The notes below the pieces were generated by a model. That model worked only from the letters and a program-made list of their open reading frames with translations. It had not been told where the DNA came from and did not search any database. DNA of 61,386 bases, taken from NCBI GenBank assembly GCA_005878095.1, contig VBNH01000062.1, positions 1 to 61,386 on the forward strand, written 5' to 3'. The position numbers were made by a program, and so were the translations under genes. Source of the stretch: Gammaproteobacteria bacterium (lineage in GTDB: Bacteria; Pseudomonadota; Gammaproteobacteria; Steroidobacterales; Steroidobacteraceae). Positions 10,120 to 18,822 of the stretch are shown piece after piece; position 1 is the first letter of the stretch; each line of letters opens with the position of its first letter.

Positions 10120-11625
10120 ATGCACGGTCTCCTGTCAATCCTCATCTGGTTGCCGATCTCCGCGGGCTTAGGAGTCGTGCTGCTCGGCGATCGCAACATC
10201 GTGGCCGGGCGCTGGCTGGCCCTGCTCGCATCGCTCGCGACGCTGGCGCTGTCGGTGCCGCTGTGGCGCTCGTTCGACACCGCGAGCGCGGCGCTGCAGT
10301 TCGCGGAGAAGCTGCCGTGGATTCCGCGCTTTGACGCCTGGTACGCGCTCGGCGTGGACGGCATTTCGCTGCCGCTGATCGTGCTCACCGCGTTCATGAC
10401 GGTACCGGTAGTGATCGCCGGCTGGAGGGTGATCGAGACGCGCCCGGCGCAGTACTACGCCGCCTTCCTCATCATGGAAGGCCTGATGATCGGGGTGTTT
10501 TCCGCCACCGACGCGCTGCTGTTCTATTTCTTCTGGGAGGCGATGCTGATTCCGATGTTCCTCATCATCGGCATCTGGGGCGGGCCGCGACGCGTGTACG
10601 CGACGATCAAGTTCTTCCTGTACACCTTCCTCGGCTCGGTGTTCATGCTGGCGGCGCTGATCTATATGTATGTGAAGGGCGGCAGCTACGCGATCGCCAG
10701 CCTGCAGGCCCTGCCGCTCACGCTCATCGAGCAGCGCTGGATCTTCCTCGCGCTGCTGCTCGCCTTCGCGGTGAAGGTGCCGATGTTCCCGGTGCACACC
10801 TGGCTGCCGGATGCGCACGTCGAGGCGCCCACCGGTGGCTCGGTGATCCTGGCGGCCATCCTGCTGAAGATGGGTGGCTACGGCTTCCTGCGCTTCAGCC
10901 TGCCCATTGCCCCGGACGCGAGCCGCGAGCTCGACCTGCTGGTGATCGCGCTGTCGCTGATCGCGGTGATCTACATCGGCTTCGTCGCGCTGGTGCAGCA
11001 GGATATGAAGAAGCTCATCGCGTACTCCTCGATTGCTCACATGGGTTTCGTGACCCTCGGGGCCTTCGTGATCTACGAGATCGTGCGCAACACCGGGAGC
11101 CTGCAGGGCGCCGGCATGGGGCTCGACGGGGCGATGGTGCAGATGGTCTCGCATGGCCTCATTTCCGGAGCGCTGTTTCTGTGCGTCGGCGTGCTGTACG
11201 ACCGCGTCCACAGCCGCCAGATCGCCGACTACGGCGGCGTGGTCAACACCATGCCGGTGTTCGCATCCTTCATGGTGCTGTTTGCGCTGGCCAACACCGG
11301 GCTCCCCGGAACCTCCGGGTTCGTCGGCGAGTTCCTGGTGATCATCGCCAGCTTCAGAGCGAGTTTCTGGTACTCGCTGCTGGCGGCGGTGACGCTGGTG
11401 CTGGGGGCCGCCTACACGCTGTGGCTGGTCAAGCGCGTGATATTCGGGCCGGTCGCAAGCCCGCGGGTCGCGGCGCTCGAGGATCTGAACGGCCGCGAAT
11501 ACGTCGTGCTGACGGCGCTCGCGCTGGCGGTGCTGATGGTCGGAGTGTGGCCCGCACCGCTGCTGCGGGTCATGCAGCCCTCCATCCAGCACCTGGTCAG
11601 CCAGGCGATCGCCACCAAGCTATGA
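10120..11625 (+). CDS. nuoM: NADH-quinone oxidoreductase subunit M (antiporter-like)
   Basis: This is the 501-residue ND4-type antiporter-like subunit of the membrane arm. Motifs seen include DGISLPLIVLTAF, FFWEAMLIPMFLIIGIWGG, which holds the key helix-5 glutamate, KVPMFPVHTWLPDAHVEAPT with the helix-7 lysine and loop, and KKLIAYSSIAHMGFVTLG. It lies 16 bp after nuoL, and its stop overlaps the nuoN ATG by four bases. Confidence 0.96.
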   Translation: MHGLLSILIWLPISAGLGVVLLGDRNIVAGRWLALLASLATLALSVPLWRSFDTASAALQFAEKLPWIPRFDAWYALGVDGISLPLIVLTAFMTVPVVIAGWRVIETRPAQYYAAFLIMEGLMIGVFSATDALLFYFFWEAMLIPMFLIIGIWGGPRRVYATIKFFLYTFLGSVFMLAALIYMYVKGGSYAIASLQALPLTLIEQRWIFLALLLAFAVKVPMFPVHTWLPDAHVEAPTGGSVILAAILLKMGGYGFLRFSLPIAPDASRELDLLVIALSLIAVIYIGFVALVQQDMKKLIAYSSIAHMGFVTLGAFVIYEIVRNTGSLQGAGMGLDGAMVQMVSHGLISGALFLCVGVLYDRVHSRQIADYGGVVNTMPVFASFMVLFALANTGLPGTSGFVGEFLVIIASFRASFWYSLLAAVTLVLGAAYTLWLVKRVIFGPVASPRVAALEDLNGREYVVLTALALAVLMVGVWPAPLLRVMQPSIQHLVSQAIATKL

Positions 11626-13055
11626 GCGGGTCCAGCCTTGCTGCGGCGGTGCCGGAGATGTGCCTCGCGGCGGCGATCTGCGTCCTCCTGCTGGTGGAGG
11701 TGTTTGCCGGCGAGCGGCGCCGCGGGCTCACCCCCACGCTGACGCTGCTGGCGCTCGCCGTCGGTGCCGGCCTCACCGTGCAGTACGGACATGTCACGCA
11801 GCGCACCGAGCTGTTCGATGGCATGTACGTGGCCGATGAGCTCGGCTTCGCGCTCAAGCTCGCCGCCTTGCTGTTCGTCGCCGTGGCGCTGCTGTATTCG
11901 CGCACCTATCTCGAGAACCGCAGCATCCTGCGCGGCGAGTACTACGTGCTGGCGCTCACGGCGCTCCTGGGCATCTTCGTGCTGGTGTCCGCCAACAGCC
12001 TGCTCACCGTTTACCTCGGGGTGGAGCTGCTGGCCTTGTCGGTGTACGCCATGGTGGCGTTCGACCGCGACTCAGGGATAGCGGCCGAGTCCGCCATGAA
12101 ATACTTCGTGCTCGGCGCCGTCGCTTCCGGGGCGCTGCTGTACGGCATGTCGCTGATCTATGGGTTGACGGGGACGCTGGACCTCGGGCTGATCGCGGCG
12201 CGGCTGCAGGCGCCGTTCAGTCCGGGGGTGACCCTGGGACTTACCTTCATCGTGGTCGCGGTGGCCTTCAAGCTCGGGGCGGTGCCCTTTCACATGTGGC
12301 TGCCGGATGTGTACGAGGGCGCACCCACCAGCGTGACGCTGTTCATCGGCACGGCGCCCAAGATCGCCTATTTCGCGCTCACGCTGCGGCTGCTGGCGCA
12401 GAGCCTCGCCGGCACCGAGCCGCAATGGTCGCAGATGCTGGCCGTGCTCGCGGTCATGACGCTCATCGTCGGCAACGTGGTCGCGATCGTGCAGACCAAC
12501 CTCAAGCGCATGCTTGCCTACTCGACCATCGCCAACGTCGGCTTCATCGTACTGGGGTTCGTGGCCGGCATCCCGGACGGCTACGCGGCGGCGCTCTACT
12601 ACACCCTGGTGTATGTGCTGGTGGCGCTCGGTTCCTTCGGCGTGATCCTGCTCTCGAGTACCAAGGGCTTCGAGGCGGACCAGCTCGAGGACTACAAGGG
12701 CCTGTACCGGCGCGATCCGCTGCTGGCGCTGGCGATGATGGTGCTGATGTTCTCGACCGCCGGGGTGCCGCCGCTGGTCGGCTTCTGGGCGAAGCTGCGG
12801 ATCTTTCAGGCGCTGTGGGAAACCAACCACCTGTGGCTGGTGGTCATCGCGGCCGCCATGTCGGTGGTGGGTGCGTACTACTACCTGCGCGTGATCAAGC
12901 TCATGTACTTCGACGAGCCGGCGCCGCCGCAGCTGCCGCCGGCTCGGGCGGCGGCTGGCGTGCGCCTGGCGCTGGGACTGAATGCCGCGGCGGTGCTGCT
13001 GCTGGGGGTGTTGCCCGGGCCGCTGCTGGACCTGTGCGCGCGGCTGATCCACTGA
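11622..13055 (+). CDS. nuoN: NADH-quinone oxidoreductase subunit N (antiporter-like)
   Basis: This is the last gene of the complex I operon, encoding the 477-residue ND2-type antiporter-like subunit. FKLGAVPFHMWLPDVYEGAP carries the central lysine loop, and LKRMLAYSTIANVGFIVLG and TAGVPPLVGFWAKL are typical. The long in-frame extension upstream is only open sequence inside nuoM. The ATG at 11622 overlaps the nuoM stop (ATGA) and gives the family length. A GC-rich perfect hairpin follows the stop. Confidence 0.96.
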   Translation: MSGSSLAAAVPEMCLAAAICVLLLVEVFAGERRRGLTPTLTLLALAVGAGLTVQYGHVTQRTELFDGMYVADELGFALKLAALLFVAVALLYSRTYLENRSILRGEYYVLALTALLGIFVLVSANSLLTVYLGVELLALSVYAMVAFDRDSGIAAESAMKYFVLGAVASGALLYGMSLIYGLTGTLDLGLIAARLQAPFSPGVTLGLTFIVVAVAFKLGAVPFHMWLPDVYEGAPTSVTLFIGTAPKIAYFALTLRLLAQSLAGTEPQWSQMLAVLAVMTLIVGNVVAIVQTNLKRMLAYSTIANVGFIVLGFVAGIPDGYAAALYYTLVYVLVALGSFGVILLSSTKGFEADQLEDYKGLYRRDPLLALAMMVLMFSTAGVPPLVGFWAKLRIFQALWETNHLWLVVIAAAMSVVGAYYYLRVIKLMYFDEPAPPQLPPARAAAGVRLALGLNAAAVLLLGVLPGPLLDLCARLIH

Positions 13056-13070
13056 CCGGCGTCCGCCCTG

Positions 13071-13087
13071 CAGCGCGCCGCGCGCTG
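13071..13087 (+). terminator. GC-rich hairpin after nuoN
   Basis: CAGCGCG-CCG-CGCGCTG is a perfect 7-bp stem with a 3-nt loop, 15 bp past the nuoN stop. No T-run follows. It may be a weak or processing-type 3' end for the nuo message. Position and symmetry are the only support. Confidence 0.35.
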
Positions 13088-13118
13088 TGTCAAGGAAGGA
13101 AAGAGTCAAGGAGATGTG

Positions 13119-14165
13119 ATGAAACGCAGGTTCGGTCCGCTGTCGCCAGGATGGCTGGCGCTCGCCGGCGCGCTGGCACTGGTCACGACCCACGCACAGC
13201 CCAGCCCGCACTATCGCATCGCCCACGAGGTGTCCCTGCCCGGGGACGAGGGCTGGGACTACCTCGCTTTCGAGGCGGGCGGTCACCGGCTTTTCGTCTC
13301 TCATGGCGCACGCGTGCTGGTGGTCGATACCGACAAGCTGGCGGTGGCCGGCGAGATCACCGATACCCCGGGCGTGCACGGGATCGCGCTGGCCCCGGAC
13401 CTCGGCCGCGGGTACATCAGCGCCGGGCGCGCGGGCGTCATCGTGGTGTTTGATCTGAAGACGCTCGCGCGGCTGAAGCAGATCAAGACCACGGGCGACA
13501 ACCCCGACGCCATCCTCTACGATGCCGCCAGCCAGCGCGTGTTCACCTTCAACGGGCGCGGTCGCAACGCCACCGCCGTCGATGCCAGGACCGACGCCGT
13601 CATCGGCACCATCGCGCTGGATGCCAAACCCGAGTTTGCGGTCGCGGACGGCAAGGGCCGCATCTACGTGAACCTCGAGGACAAGAGCAGCCTCGCGGTG
13701 ATCGATCCGCACAAGCTCAGCGTCATCTCGGTGTGGCCCATCAGTGGCTGCCAGGAGCCCTCCGGGCTGGCGCTCGATGCCGCCGGGGGGCATCTGTTCC
13801 CGGTGTGCGCCAACAAGGTCATGGCGGTGATGGATGCGGCATCCGGCAAGGTGCTCGGCAGCGCGCCGATTGGCGGCGGGGTGGACGCGGCGGCGTTCGA
13901 TCCCGGCAGCCGCCTGGCGTTCGCCTCCTGCGGCGAGGGCGCGCTCACCGTGGTCAGTACGAGCGCCGCCGGAGTTTTGCAGGTCGCGCAGTCAGTGCCG
14001 ACACGGCGCGGCGCCCGCACCATGGCGCTGGATGCGCGCACCCACCGTATCTATGTGGTGACCGCGGATTTTGGCGCGGCGCCCCCGGCCACGCCCGAAC
14101 ACCCGCATCCACGGCCGGCGATCCTGCCGGGCTCCTTCCGGCTGCTGGTGCTCGAGCCGCAATGA
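13119..14165 (+). CDS. YncE-like exported beta-propeller protein
   Basis: This is a 348-residue protein with an N-terminal signal peptide (hydrophobic stretch about 12-27, then THAQPSP). The rest is a run of propeller blades of the YncE/NHL-like type: RLFVSHGARVLVVDTDKLAV, GYISAGRAGVIVVFDLKT, RVFTFNGRGRNATAVD, RIYVNLEDKSSLAVID. Function is unknown; relatives are periplasmic and some bind DNA or metal cofactors. ATG at 13119 is preferred over GTG at 13116 because AAGGAG lies five bases upstream. It is convergent with the next gene, two bases apart. Confidence 0.8.
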   Translation: MKRRFGPLSPGWLALAGALALVTTHAQPSPHYRIAHEVSLPGDEGWDYLAFEAGGHRLFVSHGARVLVVDTDKLAVAGEITDTPGVHGIALAPDLGRGYISAGRAGVIVVFDLKTLARLKQIKTTGDNPDAILYDAASQRVFTFNGRGRNATAVDARTDAVIGTIALDAKPEFAVADGKGRIYVNLEDKSSLAVIDPHKLSVISVWPISGCQEPSGLALDAAGGHLFPVCANKVMAVMDAASGKVLGSAPIGGGVDAAAFDPGSRLAFASCGEGALTVVSTSAAGVLQVAQSVPTRRGARTMALDARTHRIYVVTADFGAAPPATPEHPHPRPAILPGSFRLLVLEPQ

Positions 14166-14167
14166 GC

Positions 14168-14689
14168 TCACGACAGGCGCCGTGAGATGGCGATCGCCGC
14201 GATCAGCACGATCGTGATGTTGAGGACCCACCACGCCATCTGCTTGTGATCGCGCAGCACGCTCGCCCCGCCGTCCGTGTTGCGCGCGCCGGCACTGCCT
14301 TCGCCGGCGACGGTGATGCGCCCGCCGAGAACCTCGCGGATGCCATCGTGTGCTACCACCACCTCGAGCCGAGCGTCCGCCAGGAGGGCGTTGGACAGCG
14401 GTACGAACCACGAGCCGTCCGCACGTCGCATAGCGAGCTGGCTCTTGCCATCGATGGACACCGTCAGGTCGGTCACCGACACCGGTGTGTCATCGGCCGT
14501 ATGCCGCAGGCGCAGCACCAGGCCCCCGGGCGCGGGGCCGGCGTCGAGCGTCACGAGCGCGGAGTGCGCGACCGGCGTCAGCGGCCCCGGCGCGCTGTCG
14601 GAGGCGCGCAGCGGCGCGGCGCACAGCAAGAAGCTGCAGGCGAGCACGCCGGCCGCCAGAGACGAGTTCAGTCCCGACACGGCCTGCAT
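14168..14689 (-). CDS. Exported protein with C-terminal membrane anchor, unknown function
   Basis: This 173-residue protein has a signal peptide (about 1-29, ending in APLRAS). A predicted beta-sandwich-like region of alternating strands follows (DLTVSIDGKSQLAM, ADARLEVVVAHDGIREVLGG), and a single C-terminal transmembrane segment (WWVLNITIVLIAAIAIS) precedes a short basic tail. This layout suggests a periplasmic Ig-like domain tethered to the inner membrane. I do not recognise a family. It is divergent from hmgA with 99 bp between the starts, so the two may share a promoter region. Confidence 0.65.
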   Translation of the reverse strand: MQAVSGLNSSLAAGVLACSFLLCAAPLRASDSAPGPLTPVAHSALVTLDAGPAPGGLVLRLRHTADDTPVSVTDLTVSIDGKSQLAMRRADGSWFVPLSNALLADARLEVVVAHDGIREVLGGRITVAGEGSAGARNTDGGASVLRDHKQMAWWVLNITIVLIAAIAISRRLS

Positions 14690-14788
14690 GTTAGCAGCTC
14701 CAGCGCCGCACGGGACTGCGACCGCGAGTGCGCAATCGTTGGTGCGACATTATAGTGAGTGTGCCCAAAACCCAGGCGGGAGTCAGTC

Positions 14789-16153
14789 ATGAGCACCGTT
14801 GCCGCAGCAGCCGCCGGCGCCGGGCCGCGTTATCACAGCGGCTTCGGCAATCATTTCGCGAGCGAGGCCTTGCCCGGCGCGCTGCCGCAGGGACGCAACT
14901 CGCCGCAGCGTTGCGCCTACGGACTGTACGCGGAGCAGTTCTCGGGAAGCGCCTTCACCGCGCCGCGCCACGCCAACCGCCGCAGCTGGCTGTACCGCAT
15001 CCGGCCGGCGGCGGTTCACGACAGTTTCCGGCGCATCGATGACGGCCACATCACCGGCCGCTTCGATGAGCCCGCGCCCTCGCCGAACCAGCTGCGCTGG
15101 AGCCCGCCGCCACTGCCGCGCGAGCCGACGGACTTCATCGCAGCGCTCGCCACGCTGGGGGGTAATGGCTCGCCCGAGCAGCAGCTGGGTTGCGGCATTC
15201 ACTGGTACGCGGCCAACCGCTCCATGAGCGAACGCTTTTTCTATGACGCCGACGGGGAACTGCTGCTCGTGCCGCAGCAGGGCGCTCTGCGCCTCGCCAC
15301 CGAGCTGGGCGTCATCGAGGTGCAGCCGCCGGAAATCGCCGTGCTACCGCGCGGCCTGCGCTTTCGGGTGGAGCTGCTGGAGAGCGCGGCGCGCGGCTAC
15401 GTGTGCGAGAACTTCGGCGCGCCGTTTCGACTGCCGGACCTCGGCCCCATCGGTTCCAACGGGCTCGCCAACCCGCGCGACTTTCAGACCCCGGTCGCGT
15501 GGTACGAAGACCGGGAGGGGGAATTCGAGCTGGTGGCGAAGTTCGCCGGCCATCTGTGGTCGGCACGCATTGACCACTCGCCGCTCGACGTGGTGGCATG
15601 GCATGGCAACAATGCGCCGTACAAGTACGACCTGCGGCGCTTCAACACCCTCGGCTCGATCAGCTACGATCATCCCGATCCGTCGATCTTTCTGGTGCTG
15701 CAGTCGGTGAGCGATACCCCGGGCGTCGATGCGATCGACTTCGTGGTCTTTCCGCCCCGCTGGCTGGCGATGGAAGATACATTCCGGCCGCCCTGGTTCC
15801 ATCGCAACATCGCCAGCGAGTTCATGGGCCTGATTGAAGGGGTCTACGACGCGAAAGCGGAAGGCTTCGCTGCGGGCGGGGCGTCGCTTCACAATTGCAT
15901 GAGCGGGCACGGACCGGATGCCGCGACCTATGAGAAGGCTACCGCAGCCGACACGTCCAGGCCGGTGCAGCTCACCGACACCATGGCGTTCATGTTCGAG
16001 ACGCGCACCGTGATCCGTCCGACGCGCTACGCGCTCGAGACGCCGCTCCTGCAGCGCGACTACGCGCAGGTGTGGCGGGGCCTGAAGAAGCATTTCGCGC
16101 TGGACGCGGCGCCGGCGGCGCCGGCGGCGCCGCGCGGGCGGCGTGGCGCCTGA
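14789..16153 (+). CDS. hmgA: Homogentisate 1,2-dioxygenase
   Basis: This enzyme opens the ring of homogentisate to maleylacetoacetate in tyrosine/phenylalanine breakdown, using Fe(II) and O2. The N-terminal [19 protein letters not shown] block is diagnostic. Iron ligands predicted from the family are H338 and E344 in [11 protein letters not shown] and H374 in [11 protein letters not shown], with the expected spacing. ATG at 14789 gives 454 residues and is preceded by GGCGGGAG; GTG at 14759 is in frame but lacks family sequence. A TATAGT element sits at 14751-14756. fahA follows after 19 bp. Confidence 0.95.
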   Translation: MSTVAAAAAGAGPRYHSGFGNHFASEALPGALPQGRNSPQRCAYGLYAEQFSGSAFTAPRHANRRSWLYRIRPAAVHDSFRRIDDGHITGRFDEPAPSPNQLRWSPPPLPREPTDFIAALATLGGNGSPEQQLGCGIHWYAANRSMSERFFYDADGELLLVPQQGALRLATELGVIEVQPPEIAVLPRGLRFRVELLESAARGYVCENFGAPFRLPDLGPIGSNGLANPRDFQTPVAWYEDREGEFELVAKFAGHLWSARIDHSPLDVVAWHGNNAPYKYDLRRFNTLGSISYDHPDPSIFLVLQSVSDTPGVDAIDFVVFPPRWLAMEDTFRPPWFHRNIASEFMGLIEGVYDAKAEGFAAGGASLHNCMSGHGPDAATYEKATAADTSRPVQLTDTMAFMFETRTVIRPTRYALETPLLQRDYAQVWRGLKKHFALDAAPAAPAAPRGRRGA

Positions 16154-16172
16154 GCCGCGGCGCTCCGCCGGC

Positions 16173-17489
16173 ATGTCCGTGAACGCCATCAACGCCACGC
16201 ACGACCCCGCGCTCAGCAGCTGGGTCAGCTCCGCGAACGCGCCCGCCAGCGACTTTCCGATTCAGAACCTGCCGTTCTGCGCCTTCCGGCGCGCGCGCAG
16301 CGCGGAGGGCTTCCGCGGCGGTGTCGCCATCGGCGATCAGGTGCTGGACCTGGGCGCGCTGCACGGGCTGGGCCTGTTCGACGGACTCGCCGCGCAGGCA
16401 CTCGCCGCGTGCGCACAGCCGGTTCTCAATACCTTCATGGGCCTCGGAGTGCCGGCCCACGCGGCGCTGCGGGCCGCCCTGTCGGCGGCGCTGCGCACGG
16501 ACTCGGCGCTGGCGGAGCAGCTGCGCCCGCGGCTCATTCCGCAGGCTGCCGTGGAGTACCGGGTCGCGGCGCAAGTGGGTGACTACACCGACTTCTATGC
16601 CTCGATCCATCACGCCACCGCCGTTGGGCGGCTGTTCCGCCCCGACAATCCCCTGCTTCCGAACTACAAGTGGTTGCCGCTCGCGTACCACGGCCGCGCC
16701 TCCTCGATCCGGGTGTCGGGCTACGATTTTGCGCGGCCCGTGGGCCAGGTGCTGCCGCCGGGGGCCACGCAGCCTGAGCTCGCCGCCACGCGGCGCCTGG
16801 ACTACGAGCTGGAAGTGGGGGTATTCGTCGGGCGCGGCAATGAGCTCGGCCGCAGCGTGCCGCTGGCGCAGGCCGAGGCGCACGTCTTCGGTCTGTGCCT
16901 GCTGAATGACTGGTCGGCACGCGATATCCAGGCGTGGGAGTACCAGCCGCTGGGTCCCTTTCTGGCGAAGAACTTCGCCACCACGGTCTCGCCGTGGGTG
17001 GTGACGCTCGAGGCGCTCGCACCGTTTCGCGCTCCCTGGACTCGTCCGGCCGGCGAGCCGCCGCCGCTTCAGTACCTGGATGACGGCGCGCTGCGCGAGG
17101 CGGGCGCCATCGATATTCAACTCGAGGTGTGGCTCGACAGCGCGCACATGCGCGCCGCAAATCTCGGGCCGCAGCGCCTGTCGCAGGCGCGCTTCCGCGA
17201 CTCGTGGTGGACGGTGGCGCAGATGCTCGCGCACCACACCGTGAACGGCTGCAACCTCAACGCCGGGGACCTCTTCGGCAGCGGCACACAGTCCGGTCCG
17301 CTGCCGACGGAAGGCGGGTCGCTGCTCGAGCTCAGCGGTGGCGGCCGGCGGCCGATCGCGCTCGCCGGGGGCGAGAGCCGCACCTTCCTCGAGGACGGCG
17401 ATCGGGTCACGCTGCGCGGCTGGTGCGAACGGCGCGGCTACGCGCGCATCGGTTTCGGCGAGGCCGTGGGTACGGTGCTGCCGGCTTGA
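16173..17489 (+). CDS. fahA: Fumarylacetoacetase
   Basis: This is the last enzyme of the homogentisate pathway, splitting fumarylacetoacetate to fumarate and acetoacetate. The N-terminal SH3-like domain (SDFPIQNLPFCAFR) is followed by the catalytic block: YTDFYASIHHATAVG with the family catalytic His, LPLAYHGRASSI, the metal-site DYELEVGVFVG, LLNDWSARDIQAWEY and FLAKNFATTVSPWVV. The ATG at 16173 gives 438 residues. The GTG at 16143 lies inside hmgA and adds no conserved sequence. The maleylacetoacetate isomerase gene that usually accompanies these two is not in the window. The stop overlaps the next start. Confidence 0.95.
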   Translation: MSVNAINATHDPALSSWVSSANAPASDFPIQNLPFCAFRRARSAEGFRGGVAIGDQVLDLGALHGLGLFDGLAAQALAACAQPVLNTFMGLGVPAHAALRAALSAALRTDSALAEQLRPRLIPQAAVEYRVAAQVGDYTDFYASIHHATAVGRLFRPDNPLLPNYKWLPLAYHGRASSIRVSGYDFARPVGQVLPPGATQPELAATRRLDYELEVGVFVGRGNELGRSVPLAQAEAHVFGLCLLNDWSARDIQAWEYQPLGPFLAKNFATTVSPWVVTLEALAPFRAPWTRPAGEPPPLQYLDDGALREAGAIDIQLEVWLDSAHMRAANLGPQRLSQARFRDSWWTVAQMLAHHTVNGCNLNAGDLFGSGTQSGPLPTEGGSLLELSGGGRRPIALAGGESRTFLEDGDRVTLRGWCERRGYARIGFGEAVGTVLPA

Positions 17490-18196
17490 TGCGCTCCGCG
17501 CCGTTGAAGAGCTACCGCTACTACGACCTCATCCTGGGCGCGTACGTGTGCGTGTTGCTGTGCGCGAATCTCATCGGTCCGGCCAAGGTATCGACCGTGC
17601 AGGTGCCGTTGTGGGGACCGGTGACGTTCATGGCGGGCGTGCTGTTCTTCCCGATCTCCTATGTGTTCGGGGACATCCTCACCGAGGTGTACGGCTATGC
17701 GCGCGACCGCCGCGTCGTGTGGAGCGGCTTTGCGGCGCTGGTGTTCGCGGCCTTGATGTCCGCGGTGATCGTGTACCTGCCGCCCGCGGATTTCTGGCGC
17801 CACAAGCAGCCGGCGGTCGAGGAGATCTTCGGTAACACGCCGCGCATCATCTGCGCGTCGATCGTGGCGTTCTGGTGCGGCTCGTTCGTCAACAGCTACG
17901 TGCTGGCGAAGATGAAGCTGTGGAGCTCGGGCCGCTGGCTGTGGACCCGCATCGTCGGCTCGACGCTGTGCGGGGAGCTGGTTGACTCCGGGCTGTTCTA
18001 TACGATCGCGTTCGCGGGCCTGTGGCCGAGCGGTGAGCTCATCGCGGTGACCACGACGCAATACGTGCTGAAATCGGCGTGGGAGGTGATCATGACCCCG
18101 GTGACTTACCGGATCGTCGGCTTTCTGAAGCGCGCCGAGCAGGAGGACTACTACGATCGCGGCACGAACTTCACGCCGTTCTCACTCAAGGCCTGA
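17489..18196 (+). CDS. Queuosine precursor transporter, YhhQ/VUT family
   Basis: This is a 235-residue inner-membrane protein with about six transmembrane segments. The signature regions are VCVLLCANLIGPAKV, FPISYVFGDILTEVYGY, IVAFWCGSFVNSYVLAKMK and STLCGELVDSGLFYTIAF, which match the YhhQ family that imports preQ0/preQ1. The ATG at 17489 overlaps the fahA stop (TGATG), so it is translationally coupled although no metabolic link to homogentisate is known. The open frame upstream is a shadow within fahA. No queuosine riboswitch is evident, because the gene has no leader of its own. Confidence 0.9.
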   Translation: MRSAPLKSYRYYDLILGAYVCVLLCANLIGPAKVSTVQVPLWGPVTFMAGVLFFPISYVFGDILTEVYGYARDRRVVWSGFAALVFAALMSAVIVYLPPADFWRHKQPAVEEIFGNTPRIICASIVAFWCGSFVNSYVLAKMKLWSSGRWLWTRIVGSTLCGELVDSGLFYTIAFAGLWPSGELIAVTTTQYVLKSAWEVIMTPVTYRIVGFLKRAEQEDYYDRGTNFTPFSLKA

Positions 18197-18198
18197 GT

Positions 18199-18221
18199 GC
18201 GGCGCGAGCGCAGTGCGCCGC
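18199..18221. terminator. GC-rich hairpin between convergent genes
   Basis: GCGGCGC and GCGCCGC flank a 9-nt loop between the stops of the YhhQ-type gene (+) and the small exported protein (-). The perfect 7-bp stem could serve both strands. There is no T-tract, so termination is inferred from position only. Confidence 0.35.
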
Positions 18222-18248
18222 GCTCCCGCCGCCCGAGCTCAGGTGAGA

Positions 18249-18587
18249 TTACTTGCCGATCTGCTTGCTGACCTGGTTCTCCTGCTGGTTGAGCGCCTTC
18301 TGCTCGGCCTTGGTGATGTGGCCGCCGTTGGTGCGCGCCATGGTGCGCTCTTCCTTGCGGATGGCGCGGTCCTCGCGGTGCAGCTTGGCCGCCTGCGCCT
18401 TGGTGAGCTCCCCTTCCTTGCGCTCCTGATGGATGCGCTTGTTCTGGTTGGCGAGCCGATTGTTCACCTGCGCGCGGCGCGGGTGCGTCTTCTGCCACTG
18501 CGTGTCGGCCACGGCGTTAGTGGCGAGGCCGCCGAGCGACAGCGTCACGGCAGCGACGCTCAGAGCGGTGCGGATGGATTTCAACAT
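18249..18587 (-). CDS. Small exported Lys/Gln/Glu-rich protein
   Basis: This is a 112-residue protein. A signal peptide (MLKSIRTALSVAAVTLSLGG to about residue 27, ATNAVADT) precedes a highly charged, mostly helical mature part with repeated basic/acidic motifs such as RLANQNKRIHQERKEGELTK, QAAKLHREDRAIRKEE and KAEQKALNQQENQVSKQIGK. It is probably periplasmic. I have seen the LTKAQAAKLHREDRAIRKEE pattern in uncharacterised proteobacterial proteins, but no function is known to me. AGGAGGAG lies just upstream of ATG and is one of the strongest SD sites here. The leader carries three hairpins. Confidence 0.75.
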   Translation of the reverse strand: MLKSIRTALSVAAVTLSLGGLATNAVADTQWQKTHPRRAQVNNRLANQNKRIHQERKEGELTKAQAAKLHREDRAIRKEERTMARTNGGHITKAEQKALNQQENQVSKQIGK

Positions 18588-18606
18588 GGATTTCTCCTCC
18601 TGAAAG

Positions 18607-18665
18607 CGCCTGTTAGGCGTTCGGTATTGAGCCGGAACCCCCGGCTGCTGGGCGTTAACAACGCC
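18607..18665 (-). promoter_or_regulatory. Three consecutive hairpins in the leader of the small exported protein gene
   Basis: Read on the minus strand, the leader contains GGCGTT-GTT-AACGCC (18651-18665), AGCCGG-GGGTT-CCGGCT (18630-18646) and CGCC-TAACA-GGCG (18607-18619), then the AGGAGGAG SD. All three stems are perfect. A structured 5' UTR, an operator array or a terminator/antiterminator are all possible. No known riboswitch consensus is visible. Confidence 0.4.
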
Positions 18666-18822
18666 GCAGCTTCAGGACTGCTGACGATCGTGACGGAAAG
18701 TTAATCGGGCCCGCAGTGTGAGGTGCGTCACAGCAGGAAACGGAATGCGCGGCGCCGCCTGAGGCGGCAATCATCCGCGGATCGCAGCGCGCGGCGCGGC
18801 GCGCGTGAAAGGACATGAGCGA

